Source: Pseudooceanicola sp. HF7 (GTDB taxonomy: Bacteria; Pseudomonadota; Alphaproteobacteria; Rhodobacterales; Rhodobacteraceae). Taken from it: a stretch of 64,000 bases of DNA. Within the stretch, counting starts at the first letter, position 1; every line of letters starts with the position of its first letter. The translations under genes and the position numbers were made by a program. A model generated the notes under the pieces. That model saw nothing but the letters and a program-made list of their open reading frames with translations, ran no database searches and was not told the DNA's origin. Below are positions 40,066 through 48,927 of this stretch, in pieces. The stretch is from assembly GCF_011806405.1 (NCBI RefSeq), contig NZ_JAATOW010000001.1, positions 1 to 64,000 on the forward strand, read 5' to 3'.

Positions 40066-41031
40066 ATGATCCGCTTTGCAGCAACGGCCGCCACCGCAAT
40101 GGCAATTGCCGCCCCGGCCCTGGCCGAAACCTGGAACATGCCCGTGCCCTACGGCGATTCCACCTTCCACACGGTCAACATTCGCGAATTCGCCGCCGAC
40201 GTGGCTGAGGCCACCGATGGCGCGCTCGAGATCGAGGTGCATTCCGCCGGCTCGCTCTTCCCCCACGCCGAGATCAAGAACGCCGTGCGCTCTCGCCAGG
40301 TGCCCATCGGGGAATTCCTGCTGTCGCGCCTGTCCAATGAGGACGCGGCCTTCGGCATCGACAGCCAGCCCTTCCTTGCCACCTCCTATGACGAGGCGAT
40401 GACCCTCTGGGAAGCGCAGAAACCCGTGGTAACGGAGCTGATGGAAAAGCAGGACCTGATGCCGCTCTTCTCCGTGCCATGGCCGGCCCAGGGGCTTTAT
40501 ACCAACGGCAAAATCGCCACGGTCGATGACCTGTCCGGCCTGCGCTTCCGCGCCTACAACGCCGCGCTGGAACAGCTGGCCACGCTGGCCAAGGCCGCCC
40601 CGGTCCAGATCGAGGCCACCGATATCGCCCAGGCCTTCTCTACCGGGCAGGTGCAGGCGATGATGACCTCGCCCTCCACCGGCGCCAATTCCACCGCCTG
40701 GGATTTCGTTGATACCTACACGGCTGTCGATGCCTGGCTGCCCAAGAACGTCGTCGTGGTGAACAAGCGCATGTTCGACCGCCTGCCCGAAGACGTGCAA
40801 GCCGCCGTGATGGAAGCCGCCGCCGCCGCCGAAGCCCGCGGCTGGGAGATGTCCTCCGAGGAAGCCGAGGCCAAGAAGGCTGTCATGGAAGAAAACGGCA
40901 TGGCCATCGTCACCCCCACGCCGGAGCTGATGGATGGTCTGAAGGCCATCGGCGGCACGATGATGGAGCAATGGAGCGCCTCTGCCTCGCAAGAGGGCAA
41001 GGCCATCCTGGATGCCTACCAGGCCGATTGA
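40066..41031 (+). CDS. TRAP transporter solute-binding protein, DctP family
   Basis: A 321-residue periplasmic receptor with a short signal peptide (MIRFAATAATAMAIAAPALA, cleavage before ETWNMP). The probable carboxylate-binding arginine is R162 in LRFRAYN, followed by the family's FSTGQVQAMMTSPSTG. AGGAG precedes the ATG at 40066 by seven bases, so an upstream in-frame ATG at 40006 is rejected. It delivers an unidentified acid to the following DctQM pair. It is divergent from pxpB-pxpC across the 21-base palindrome. Confidence 0.92.
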   Translation: MIRFAATAATAMAIAAPALAETWNMPVPYGDSTFHTVNIREFAADVAEATDGALEIEVHSAGSLFPHAEIKNAVRSRQVPIGEFLLSRLSNEDAAFGIDSQPFLATSYDEAMTLWEAQKPVVTELMEKQDLMPLFSVPWPAQGLYTNGKIATVDDLSGLRFRAYNAALEQLATLAKAAPVQIEATDIAQAFSTGQVQAMMTSPSTGANSTAWDFVDTYTAVDAWLPKNVVVVNKRMFDRLPEDVQAAVMEAAAAAEARGWEMSSEEAEAKKAVMEENGMAIVTPTPELMDGLKAIGGTMMEQWSASASQEGKAILDAYQAD

Positions 41032-41092
41032 TCGCAACAGATGATCCAGGGCCTCGCCATCGGCGGGGCCCGTTTTCATGAAAGGGGCGGCC

Positions 41093-41620
41093 ATGATCCG
41101 GCGCGCATTCGATACCTTGTACCTGGCCGGCGGCATCTGTGCGGCAGGGGCGATCCTGGCCATCTGCCTGCTGGTCTCCGCCCAGGTGGGGCTGAACATC
41201 CTGGCACGGCTTGGCGGGCCGGGCCTGTCCTACACGATCCCGTCCTACGCGGATTTCGCCGGCTTCTTCCTGGCGGCGGCCAGCTTCCTGGCCTTTCCCT
41301 ATGCGCTGCGCATGGGCGCGCATATCCGGGTGAACCTGGTGATCTCGCGCCTGCCGCAAAGCTGGACCTGGGCGCTTGAGCTTTTCACCCTGGCGCTAGG
41401 CGCCGCGATTTCCGCCTATGCGGCCTATTACGCGGTCGCCTTGACCCATGAGAGCTGGGATTACGGTGACATGTCGACGGGCATCGTGGCGGTTCCGCTG
41501 TGGATTCCGCAGCTGGCGATGGATGCCGGACTGATCCTGCTGACCCTGGCCTTCCTGCAGACCTTCGTGGAAAGCGTCCTGGCGGGCAGGCCCGTCATCG
41601 TCGACGCAGGAGAGGCCTGA
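41093..41620 (+). CDS. TRAP transporter small permease, DctQ family
   Basis: A 175-residue four-helix membrane protein, the small subunit of the TRAP transporter (LYLAGGICAAGAILAICLLV; AASFLAFPYALRMGAHIRVN, the family's conserved segment). The ATG at 41093 is chosen because AAAGGGG lies just before it; the ATG at 41078 has no ribosome site. The stop overlaps the dctM start (TGATG). Confidence 0.9.
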   Translation: MIRRAFDTLYLAGGICAAGAILAICLLVSAQVGLNILARLGGPGLSYTIPSYADFAGFFLAAASFLAFPYALRMGAHIRVNLVISRLPQSWTWALELFTLALGAAISAYAAYYAVALTHESWDYGDMSTGIVAVPLWIPQLAMDAGLILLTLAFLQTFVESVLAGRPVIVDAGEA

Positions 41621-42921
41621 TGTCGGATCCCCTCATCTTTTCCATCCTGCTCGGCGTGCTCATGGTGCTGCTGGCCGCAGGCCTCTGGGTGGCCGTGGCG
41701 CTGATCGCCCTGGCACTGGTGGCGCTCGTCTTCTTCGCCAATGCTCCGCAGGGCCTCGTGCTGGCCACCACGCTCTGGGGGCATTCACACAGCTGGTCGC
41801 TGGCTTCGCTCCCGCTCTTCATCCTGATGGGCGAGATCCTTTTGCGCTCCCGGCTCTCGGGCGACATGTTCTCCGGCCTGGCCCCCTGGCTGGGCCGCGT
41901 GCCGGGCCGGCTGCTGCATGTTAACGTGCTGGGCTGCGCGATCTTCGCGGCCGTCTCGGGCTCCTCTGCGGCCACGGCAGCCACGATCGGGCGCATGTCC
42001 GTGCCGGAACTGACTGAGCGCGGCTACCCGGAAAAGCTCATCATCGGCACGCTGGCGGGCTCCGCCACGCTGGGCCTGCTGATCCCGCCCTCGATCATCC
42101 TCATCGTCTACGGGGTGGCGACGGAACAAAGCATCGCCCGGCTCTTCGTGGCCGGGGTGCTGCCGGGCGTCATGCTCGTGGCCCTCTTCGGCGGCTACGT
42201 GGCGCTGCGCGCGCTGATCGCGCCCGATGACATCCCCGAAGAGCCCAGGCGCTTCACGCTGCGCCAGAAACTCGCCGCCTCGCGCCGCCTGATCCCGGTG
42301 ATGCTGCTGATCATCGGAGTCATAGGGTCGATCTACACGGGCGTTGCCTCTCCCACGGATGCGGCGGCGGTGGGCGTGCTGCTCGCCACGCTGCTGGCCT
42401 TCCTCTCCGGTGGGTTCCGCTGGCGGGATTTCTTCGACGCGCTGCTGTCGGCCACCCGGACCTCGGCCATGATCGCCTTCATCTTGCTGGGGGCGGCCTT
42501 CCTGGCCATTGCCATGGGCTTCACCGGCATCCCTCGGAACCTCGCGTCCTGGATCGGCTCCATGGGGCTTTCGCCCGCCGCGCTGCTCTGCGTGCTGACG
42601 GTGTTCTTCATCATCCTGGGCTGCTTCCTCGACGGGATCTCGGTGGTGGTGCTGACCACCTCCATCATCCTGCCCATGGTCGAGGCCGTTGGGATCGATC
42701 CGCTCTGGTTCGGCATCTACCTGGTCCTCGTGGTGGAGATGAGCCAGATCACTCCGCCGGTCGGCTTCAACCTCTTCGTGATACAGGGGCTGACGGGGAT
42801 CGATATCCTGCGGGTCGCCAAGGCCGCGCTGCCCTTCTTCGGGCTGCTGTTGCTGGGGGTGCTGCTGATCTCGCTCTTCCCGCAGATCGTCACCTTCCTG
42901 CCCCAGGCCATGGCGGGCTAA
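41620..42921 (+). CDS. TRAP transporter large permease, DctM family
   Basis: A 433-residue large TRAP permease with the expected FAAVSGSSAATAATIGRMSV hairpin, the LLIPPSIILIVYGVATEQS segment and the C-terminal QITPPVGFNLFVIQGLTG segment. It forms the ion-coupled channel of the third TRAP system. The ATG at 41620 overlaps the dctQ stop; the frame is open for 40 codons upstream but that part belongs to dctQ. The operon ends here, followed by a repeat element. Confidence 0.94.
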   Translation: MSDPLIFSILLGVLMVLLAAGLWVAVALIALALVALVFFANAPQGLVLATTLWGHSHSWSLASLPLFILMGEILLRSRLSGDMFSGLAPWLGRVPGRLLHVNVLGCAIFAAVSGSSAATAATIGRMSVPELTERGYPEKLIIGTLAGSATLGLLIPPSIILIVYGVATEQSIARLFVAGVLPGVMLVALFGGYVALRALIAPDDIPEEPRRFTLRQKLAASRRLIPVMLLIIGVIGSIYTGVASPTDAAAVGVLLATLLAFLSGGFRWRDFFDALLSATRTSAMIAFILLGAAFLAIAMGFTGIPRNLASWIGSMGLSPAALLCVLTVFFIILGCFLDGISVVVLTTSIILPMVEAVGIDPLWFGIYLVLVVEMSQITPPVGFNLFVIQGLTGIDILRVAKAALPFFGLLLLGVLLISLFPQIVTFLPQAMAG

Positions 42922-42951
42922 GGGGGCCAGCCCCCGTCACCTGCGGTGACT

Positions 42952-43021
42952 CCCCCGGAGTTTACGGCAAGAAGAAGACCGGGCGCGTTCTGCATTCTTC
43001 TTGCCGGGAAACTCTGGGGGG
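42952..43021. repeat. Composite inverted repeat, copy 2
   Basis: The arms (42952-42978 and 42995-43021, inverted) share the core CTTCTTGCCG, one or two bases, AAACTCYGGGG with copy 1 at 19028-19280, but in the opposite order and only 16 bases apart. It is followed by a G-rich hairpin (43022-43062, GGGGGGCAAGGCCCCCC type). The element fills the gap between the TRAP operon end and the MarR-like gene and may act as a terminator in either direction. Confidence 0.65.
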
Positions 43022-43070
43022 AACCTGCAAAACCCTTTTGCAGGTGGGGGGCAAGGCCCCCCTTCCACCC

Positions 43071-43583
43071 TCAAAGAGAGGCAGCCGCCCGGCTGGCCTG
43101 GTCATATTGTCCCGAGAGCGCGCGCAGGGCTGCCGCGATGCGGCGCAGCTCCTCCCCGTTGAAGCCGGTGGTGGGCAGGGCGCCCAGCAGGCATTGTTCC
43201 CGCACGCGGCGGTAGGTGTGGCACAGCTCCCGCCCCTTGGGCGACGTGCTGTAGAAGACTTCCTTGCCGCGTTTTTCGCTTTCCAGCAGCTCGAGCTTGA
43301 GAAGCTTGCGCAGGGCGTAGTTCACCACATGGGTGTCCTCGATGTTGAGCAGGAAGGCGATATCGGAGAGGCGCTTTTCCCGGTCGCGGCTGTTGGTGTT
43401 GTGCAGGACCAGGATTTCCAGCGGAGAAAGCTCCGGCATCCCGGCGGCGGACATGCAGCGCTGCATCCAGCGGGTGAAGGCGTTGTAGGCGATGATCAGT
43501 CCGTATTCGTATTCCGACGCCTCCCAGCCCTCGCCATCGGCCAGGTGTCTTGAAGAGACGATGCGGCGGGAATTCTCGACCAT
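43071..43583 (-). CDS. MarR-like winged-helix transcriptional regulator
   Basis: A 170-residue protein with a MarR-type winged helix: LSPLEILVLHNTNSRDREKR, SDIAFLLNIEDTHVVNYALR (recognition helix) and the wing EKRGKEVFYSTSPKG. N-terminal helices (YEYGLIIAYNAFTRWMQRCM) would form the dimer interface. It is divergent from the amiC-type gene across about 100 bases that contain an AT-rich patch near 43600-43625. Its target and ligand cannot be read from the sequence; the nearby TRAP operon is one candidate. Confidence 0.82.
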   Translation of the reverse strand: MVENSRRIVSSRHLADGEGWEASEYEYGLIIAYNAFTRWMQRCMSAAGMPELSPLEILVLHNTNSRDREKRLSDIAFLLNIEDTHVVNYALRKLLKLELLESEKRGKEVFYSTSPKGRELCHTYRRVREQCLLGALPTTGFNGEELRRIAAALRALSGQYDQASRAAASL

Positions 43584-43685
43584 TGTGCGTCCTTTTTCTG
43601 ACGATTTATCGGCAAATTATCAGCAATTCGCGCCCGGACCTAGCCCTCTTCGGGCGGGGGGCTCGATCCGGGGCGGAATTGCGAT

Positions 43686-44939
43686 ATGATCGGCGCGAAA
43701 CACCCCGGCGGAACGAGGGTGCGCGAGGCGGGATTGAGACAGGTCGTGAGATCGCTGGTCCGGGGGCTCTGGCTTCTGGGAATGATGCTGATGGGGCAGG
43801 GGGCACTGGCGCAGGCGCAGCTTGAGCCGGCGGCCAGCCGGATTCGCGATCGCGGGGAGGCGCTGGAGGTCACCCTGCAGCTCAGCGCCCCGGTCCCGTG
43901 GCGAATCTTCACGCTGGATGCGCCGATGCGGGTCGTCTTCGACTTCGGCCAGGCCAGCCTGCCCACCGCCGCCGATCGCCGGTTGCGGCAATCGGACCGG
44001 GTCACGGCGCTGCAGATGGGGCCGGTCCAGCCGGGCTGGTCGCGCCTGGTGCTGGAGTTGAACGTCCCCATGGCGCTGGAAAGCGCCGGCATGACCACCG
44101 CAAGCGGCAAGGGGCGTCTGGTGGCCCGCTTTGCCCCGACCAGCGCCGCGGCCTTCGCCAGGGGCACCGGCGCCGGGCCGGACCCGGACTGGGCCCGGCG
44201 CCGCCCCTCCCAGAGTCTTGGCGCCCCGGAAAAGGGCGGCCCCCTGCGCATCCTGCTCGATCCCGGCCATGGCGGCATCGATCCGGGGGCAGAGCGGGAC
44301 GGCGTGGTGGAATCCCACCTCATGCTCATTTTCGCCCAGGAGGTGCGCGCCGAACTGGTCAAGGCGGGCTACCAGGTGCGCCTGACCCGGCAGGATGATT
44401 CCTTCGTGCCGCTGGAAACCCGGGTGGCGATGGCCCATGACCTGGGGGCGGATCTGTTCATCTCTCTCCATGCCGATGCGCTGGCAGAGGGGCGCGCCTG
44501 GGGCACAACCGTGCATACCCTGTCGCGCAGCGCCACGGACGAGGCCTCGCGCAAGCTGGCCGAACGGCATGACCGGGCCGATCTGCTGTCCGGCGTGGAT
44601 CTGAGCGACAGCGACGATGTGGTTGCCGATGTTCTGATGGACCTGGCCCGCATGGAAACCCAGCCGCGTAGCGAGGCCTTGGCAGATGCCATTGTCGCCC
44701 AGCTGCGCCAGGCCGGCCTGCCGCTGAACACCCGACCGCGCCGGGCGGCGGGCTATTCGGTGCTGAAGGCCCCGGACATCCCGTCGGTGCTGGTGGAAAC
44801 CGGTTTCCTCTCCTCGCCGCGTGACCGGCGCAACCTGGTGAACCCGGTCTTTCGCGCGCGGCTTGCGCAGTCGCTCGCCGGGGCCGTCCAGGCCTGGCAA
44901 AGCCAGGATGCCGCGCTGGCCGGGCTGCGCCGCCGCTAG
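43686..44939 (+). CDS. amiC: N-acetylmuramoyl-L-alanine amidase, AmiC/AmiB type
   Basis: A 417-residue periplasmic amidase that removes stem peptides from septal murein. After a signal segment (WLLGMMLMGQGALAQA) comes an AMIN domain (about 48-148) that targets murein, a linker, and the Amidase_3 domain from about 187. Zinc ligands and catalytic residues are H195 (DPGHGG), E209 (VVESH), H262 (SLHAD) and E371 (VETGF), all present. The start may be later than 43686, since about 20 residues precede the signal peptide. It is followed by the PBP1A gene, so two murein enzymes lie together. Confidence 0.9.
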   Translation: MIGAKHPGGTRVREAGLRQVVRSLVRGLWLLGMMLMGQGALAQAQLEPAASRIRDRGEALEVTLQLSAPVPWRIFTLDAPMRVVFDFGQASLPTAADRRLRQSDRVTALQMGPVQPGWSRLVLELNVPMALESAGMTTASGKGRLVARFAPTSAAAFARGTGAGPDPDWARRRPSQSLGAPEKGGPLRILLDPGHGGIDPGAERDGVVESHLMLIFAQEVRAELVKAGYQVRLTRQDDSFVPLETRVAMAHDLGADLFISLHADALAEGRAWGTTVHTLSRSATDEASRKLAERHDRADLLSGVDLSDSDDVVADVLMDLARMETQPRSEALADAIVAQLRQAGLPLNTRPRRAAGYSVLKAPDIPSVLVETGFLSSPRDRRNLVNPVFRARLAQSLAGAVQAWQSQDAALAGLRRR

Positions 44940-45047
44940 GGCGTCTCGGCCAATTGCGGCACATGACCGATCCGAGAGCGCCTTGTGTTTTGACCGGCCC
45001 TGCCGGGCGCACTATATACTCCGCTCAACGAGAGAGGCCCCTCATCC

Positions 45048-47573
45048 GTGATTAGATTCGTCCTCGCCTTCTTCGGAGGCATCTTTACCTTCCTGACCCT
45101 TGGTCTGGCGGTCATTGCCCTGTCCATCGGTGCGGTCTTCTGGATCTATGGCCAGGACCTGCCCAGCCACGATGCGCTGCAGCGTTACCGGCCGGAAATG
45201 ATCAGCCGGATCTATTCCTCCGAAGGGCGCATCATCGATGAATTTGCCCGTGAGCGCAGGCTTTACGCCCCGGCGGACGAGATCCCGGGCCTGGTGAAAC
45301 AGGCCTTCATCTCTGCCGAGGACAAGAACTTCTACACCCATGCCGGTTACGACGTGCGCGGGATCGGGGTGGCGATCTTCGAAGCGATCCGCACGCGCGG
45401 CCAGACCCTGCGCGGGGCCTCCACGATCCCGCAGCAGGTCGCCAAGAACATGTTCCTCTCCGGCGACCGCAAGATCGAGCGCAAGGTGAAAGAGGTCATC
45501 CTGGCCTCGCGCCTGGTGGATTCGATGTCCAAGGACAAGATCCTTGAGATTTACCTGAACGAGATTTTCCTGGGCCAGAACTCCTATGGCGTGGCCGCGG
45601 CCGCCCAGACCTATTTCAACAAGCCGCTCGACCAGATCGACGCGGCAGAGGCGGCTGTGCTGGCCTCCATGCCCAAGGCGCCCTCTGACTACCACCCGGT
45701 GCGCCAGCACGACCGCCTGCTGGAACGGCGCAACTACGTTCTGGGCGAGATGCACCAGAACGGCTACCTGGACGACGCGGAATACCAGGAGGCGGTGGCC
45801 GAACCGATCCGATCCGTGCAGGGCGGCGATTACCCGGCCTTCCGCTCCACCCTGCCGCCGCGCGATTACTTCACCGATGAGATCCGTCGCCAGCTGTCGG
45901 ACGATTTCGGTGAAGAGGAGTTTTTTACCGGCGGCTACGCGATCCGCGCCACCATCGACCCGGAAATGCAGCAGGTCGCCTCGCGCGCGCTGCGTCACCG
46001 GCTTGAGTGGTTCGATCGGAACCTCGGCCAGTGGCGCGGGACCGGCAAGACGCTGCCGGAAGATGTGCTGGACGATGAAGCCGCCTGGCGTGACGCCCTG
46101 CACGGCGAACGCGTGCCGCGTGACATCGACCTGGGCCACAAGTGGCTTCCGGCGGTCGTGCTGGACGTGGCCGACCAGAGCCTGACACTGGGCATCGAAG
46201 GCGTGGCCAGCGATGACCCCCGCGGCAACAGCGTGCCGCGCTCTGATATCCACTGGCTGCGCGGCGACTTCTTCGACAACTTCGAGGTCGGCGACGTGAT
46301 CCTGGTGCGCGAAGTGACCCGCGATAGCGATGGCTCCTTCGTCAACTGGTCCGTCCGCCAGGTGCCCGAGGTCGAAGGCGCCTTCATGGCGATGGACGTG
46401 AACAACGGCCGCGTGATCGCCATGCAGGGGGGCTTCTCCTACCAGCATTCGGTGTTCAACCGCGCCACCCAGGCGCAACGTCAGCCGGGCTCTTCCTTCA
46501 AGCCCTTCGTCTATGCCTCGGCGCTGGACAGCGGCTATTCCCCGGCGACGATCGTCGTCGACGCCCCGATCGAGATCAACACGCCGGACGGTGTTTGGCG
46601 CCCCAAGAACTCCTCCAACAAGTATTACGGCCCCACGCCGCTGCGCACCGGGATCGAACAGTCCCGGAACCTGATGACCATCCGCCTGGCGCAGGAAGTT
46701 GGCATGGATGTCGTGGCCGGATATGCCGAACGCTTCGGCGTCTATGACGACATGGGCCCCTACCTGGCCAACGCGCTTGGGTCAGAGGAAACGACGCTGT
46801 TCAAGATGGTCTCTGCCTACGCGATGTTCGCCAATGGCGGCGAGCGGGTTGAACCCACGCTGGTCGACCGGGTGCAGGACCGCAACGGCCAGACGATCTA
46901 TACCCATGACGAACGCATCTGCACCGATTGCTACGATGCCAACCTGCCGGCCGGCGAAAGCCCGATCATCGTCTCCAACCGCGACCGGGTGATGAACGCG
47001 ATCACCGCCTACCAGCTGACCTCCATGATGCAGGGCGTCGTGCAGCGCGGCACGGCCTCCAGCGTGGTGAACCTGCCCGTGCCGACCGCGGGCAAGACCG
47101 GCACCACCAACGATGCGCGCGATGCCTGGTTCGTCGGTTTCACCTCCAACGTCGTGGCGGGCTGCTACATCGGCTATGACAACCCCCGTCCCATGATGGG
47201 CGGGCGCGGCTACGGCGGCACGCTTTGCGGTCCGGCCTTCCAGGAGTTCATGTCGGAAGCGATCAAGAAATACGGTGGCGGTGCCTTCGACGTGCCCCCG
47301 GGCGGCCACTTCATCAAGATCGACCGCTTCACCGGCGCGCGGCTGCCCAACGACGCCTCCGGCGCAAACGTGGTGGCGGAATACTTCCGTAATGGCGAAG
47401 AGCCGATCTTCGGCATGGCCTTCGACGGTGGCTTTGCCATGGGGCAGAACCTGCCGCTCTTCGATGAGGCCGCCGTTGCCCAGGGCCGCCAGGTCACGAC
47501 CTCGACCGGGGAAACCACCACGATCGGCCCGCAGGCCGATTTCGGCACCGTTTCCTCGGGCGGTCTCTACTGA
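45048..47573 (+). CDS. mrcA: Penicillin-binding protein 1A (bifunctional transglycosylase/transpeptidase)
   Basis: An 841-residue class A PBP. One N-terminal helix (about 8-33) is followed by the GT51 glycosyltransferase domain with catalytic E91 (SAEDKNFY) and GASTIPQQVAKN, an OB-like insert typical of PBP1A, and the transpeptidase domain with the SxxK motif in GSSFKPF, SRN in EQSRNLMT and KTGTTND. It polymerises and cross-links murein. The GTG start at 45048 is the first codon that gives the membrane anchor. It lies about 110 bases after amiC in the same direction. Confidence 0.94.
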   Translation: MIRFVLAFFGGIFTFLTLGLAVIALSIGAVFWIYGQDLPSHDALQRYRPEMISRIYSSEGRIIDEFARERRLYAPADEIPGLVKQAFISAEDKNFYTHAGYDVRGIGVAIFEAIRTRGQTLRGASTIPQQVAKNMFLSGDRKIERKVKEVILASRLVDSMSKDKILEIYLNEIFLGQNSYGVAAAAQTYFNKPLDQIDAAEAAVLASMPKAPSDYHPVRQHDRLLERRNYVLGEMHQNGYLDDAEYQEAVAEPIRSVQGGDYPAFRSTLPPRDYFTDEIRRQLSDDFGEEEFFTGGYAIRATIDPEMQQVASRALRHRLEWFDRNLGQWRGTGKTLPEDVLDDEAAWRDALHGERVPRDIDLGHKWLPAVVLDVADQSLTLGIEGVASDDPRGNSVPRSDIHWLRGDFFDNFEVGDVILVREVTRDSDGSFVNWSVRQVPEVEGAFMAMDVNNGRVIAMQGGFSYQHSVFNRATQAQRQPGSSFKPFVYASALDSGYSPATIVVDAPIEINTPDGVWRPKNSSNKYYGPTPLRTGIEQSRNLMTIRLAQEVGMDVVAGYAERFGVYDDMGPYLANALGSEETTLFKMVSAYAMFANGGERVEPTLVDRVQDRNGQTIYTHDERICTDCYDANLPAGESPIIVSNRDRVMNAITAYQLTSMMQGVVQRGTASSVVNLPVPTAGKTGTTNDARDAWFVGFTSNVVAGCYIGYDNPRPMMGGRGYGGTLCGPAFQEFMSEAIKKYGGGAFDVPPGGHFIKIDRFTGARLPNDASGANVVAEYFRNGEEPIFGMAFDGGFAMGQNLPLFDEAAVAQGRQVTTSTGETTTIGPQADFGTVSSGGLY

Positions 47574-47662
47574 CCCATCCCGCCGCGTGATGGCCCCTCC
47601 CTTGCTCGCGGGCAGGGGTTGGGCTATCACGCGGCTCTGATATTCAACGTGAAAGGTGGCCC

Positions 47663-48784
47663 ATGCGCGCCGAGGCTCAGAACATCGTTGCCGAGATCGA
47701 GAAATCCCTGGAGCTTCTGCGCCAGCGGATGGACTGGGAGACGGTCCAGCACCGGCTGGAAGAGTTCAACGCCCGCGTCGAGGATCCCAACCTCTGGGAC
47801 GATCCCACCCGCGCCCAGGCCCTGATGCGCGATCGCCAGGCGCTGGTCGATGCCATGGCCGTGCACGACAGCATCCAGCAGGACCTTTCCGACAACGTCG
47901 AGCTGATCGAGCTGGGCGAGATGGAAGAGGATGACGAGGTCGTCGCGGACGCCGAGGGCGCGCTGCGGGCCCTGCGCGACAAGGCCGCGGAGAAAGAGCT
48001 GGAAGCGCTGCTGAACGGCGAGGCCGACAGCAACGACACCTTCCTTGAAATCAACGCCGGCGCCGGCGGGACCGAGGCCTGCGACTGGGCCGCGATGCTG
48101 CAACGGATGTATGTCCGCTGGGCCGAAAAGCGCGGCTACAAGGTGGAACTGCAATCCGAAGAGGGCGGTGCCGAGGCCGGGATCAAGTCCTGCGCCTACA
48201 AGATTTCCGGCCATAACGCCTATGGCTGGCTGAAGTCCGAATCCGGCGTGCACCGGCTTGTGCGGATTTCCCCCTTCGGGAAGGGCACGCGAGAGACCTC
48301 CTTTGCCTCCGTCTGGGTCTACCCGGTCGTGGACGACAATATCGAGATCGACGTGAACCCCGCCGATATCCGGGTGGATACCTACCGCTCCTCCGGGGCA
48401 GGCGGCCAGCACGTGAACACCACCGACTCCGCCGTGCGGATCACCCACCACCCGACAGGCATCGTCGTGACCTCTTCCGAGAAGTCTCAGCACCAGAACC
48501 GCGACATCGCCATGAAGGCCCTGAAATCGCGGCTCTACCAGATGGAGCTGGACAAACGGAACGCGGCCATCAACGAAGCGCATGAGAACAAGGGGTCGGC
48601 GGGCTGGGGCAACCAGATCCGCTCCTACGTGCTGCAGCCCTACCAGATGGTGAAGGACCTGCGCACCCAGCACGAGACCTCCGATACCTCGGGCGTGCTG
48701 GACGGGGACCTGGATGCCTTCATGGCCGCGACGCTGGCTCAGCAGGTGGCGGGCAAGTCCCGCGCCGAAGCCGCAGCAGATTGA
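47663..48784 (+). CDS. prfB: Peptide chain release factor 2
   Basis: A 373-residue release factor. The stop-codon-reading tripeptide S203-P-F205 ([13 protein letters not shown]) marks RF2, which reads UGA and UAA, and G247-G-Q249 (GAGGQHVN) is the hydrolysis motif. The reading frame is continuous: there is no in-frame TGA near codon 25, so the autoregulatory +1 frameshift known in E. coli prfB is absent. AAAGG lies before the ATG. A rho-independent terminator follows directly. Confidence 0.96.
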   Translation: MRAEAQNIVAEIEKSLELLRQRMDWETVQHRLEEFNARVEDPNLWDDPTRAQALMRDRQALVDAMAVHDSIQQDLSDNVELIELGEMEEDDEVVADAEGALRALRDKAAEKELEALLNGEADSNDTFLEINAGAGGTEACDWAAMLQRMYVRWAEKRGYKVELQSEEGGAEAGIKSCAYKISGHNAYGWLKSESGVHRLVRISPFGKGTRETSFASVWVYPVVDDNIEIDVNPADIRVDTYRSSGAGGQHVNTTDSAVRITHHPTGIVVTSSEKSQHQNRDIAMKALKSRLYQMELDKRNAAINEAHENKGSAGWGNQIRSYVLQPYQMVKDLRTQHETSDTSGVLDGDLDAFMAATLAQQVAGKSRAEAAAD

Positions 48785-48789
48785 TATAA

Positions 48790-48816
48790 GGGGCCGCTGG
48801 TGAAGCGGCCCTTTTT
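48790..48816 (+). terminator. Rho-independent terminator of prfB
   Basis: GGGCCGC and GCGGCCC pair around a TGGTGAA loop (stems 48791-48797 and 48805-48811), followed by TTTTT. It starts six bases after the prfB stop codon. A second G-rich hairpin lies at about 48870-48890 before the convergent MFS gene. Confidence 0.9.
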
Positions 48817-48927
48817 GCTTCCGGCCCCTGCAAACAGCCTGGACACCGCGCGCAAGCGGCGACCGGGACCGGGGGGCAGATCCCCCCGCACCCCCGCCGC
48901 CAGCGGCACCGGCCGGACCCTTCGGGG

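Noticed and set aside
45042-46478. 478-codon open frame on the minus strand inside the PBP1A gene
   Set aside because: The plus strand encodes a full PBP1A with all catalytic motifs; the antisense frame is a low-complexity shadow.
47663-47780. Possible programmed +1 frameshift in prfB
   Set aside because: The reading frame is continuous through codon 25 and beyond, with no in-frame TGA, so no frameshift is needed.
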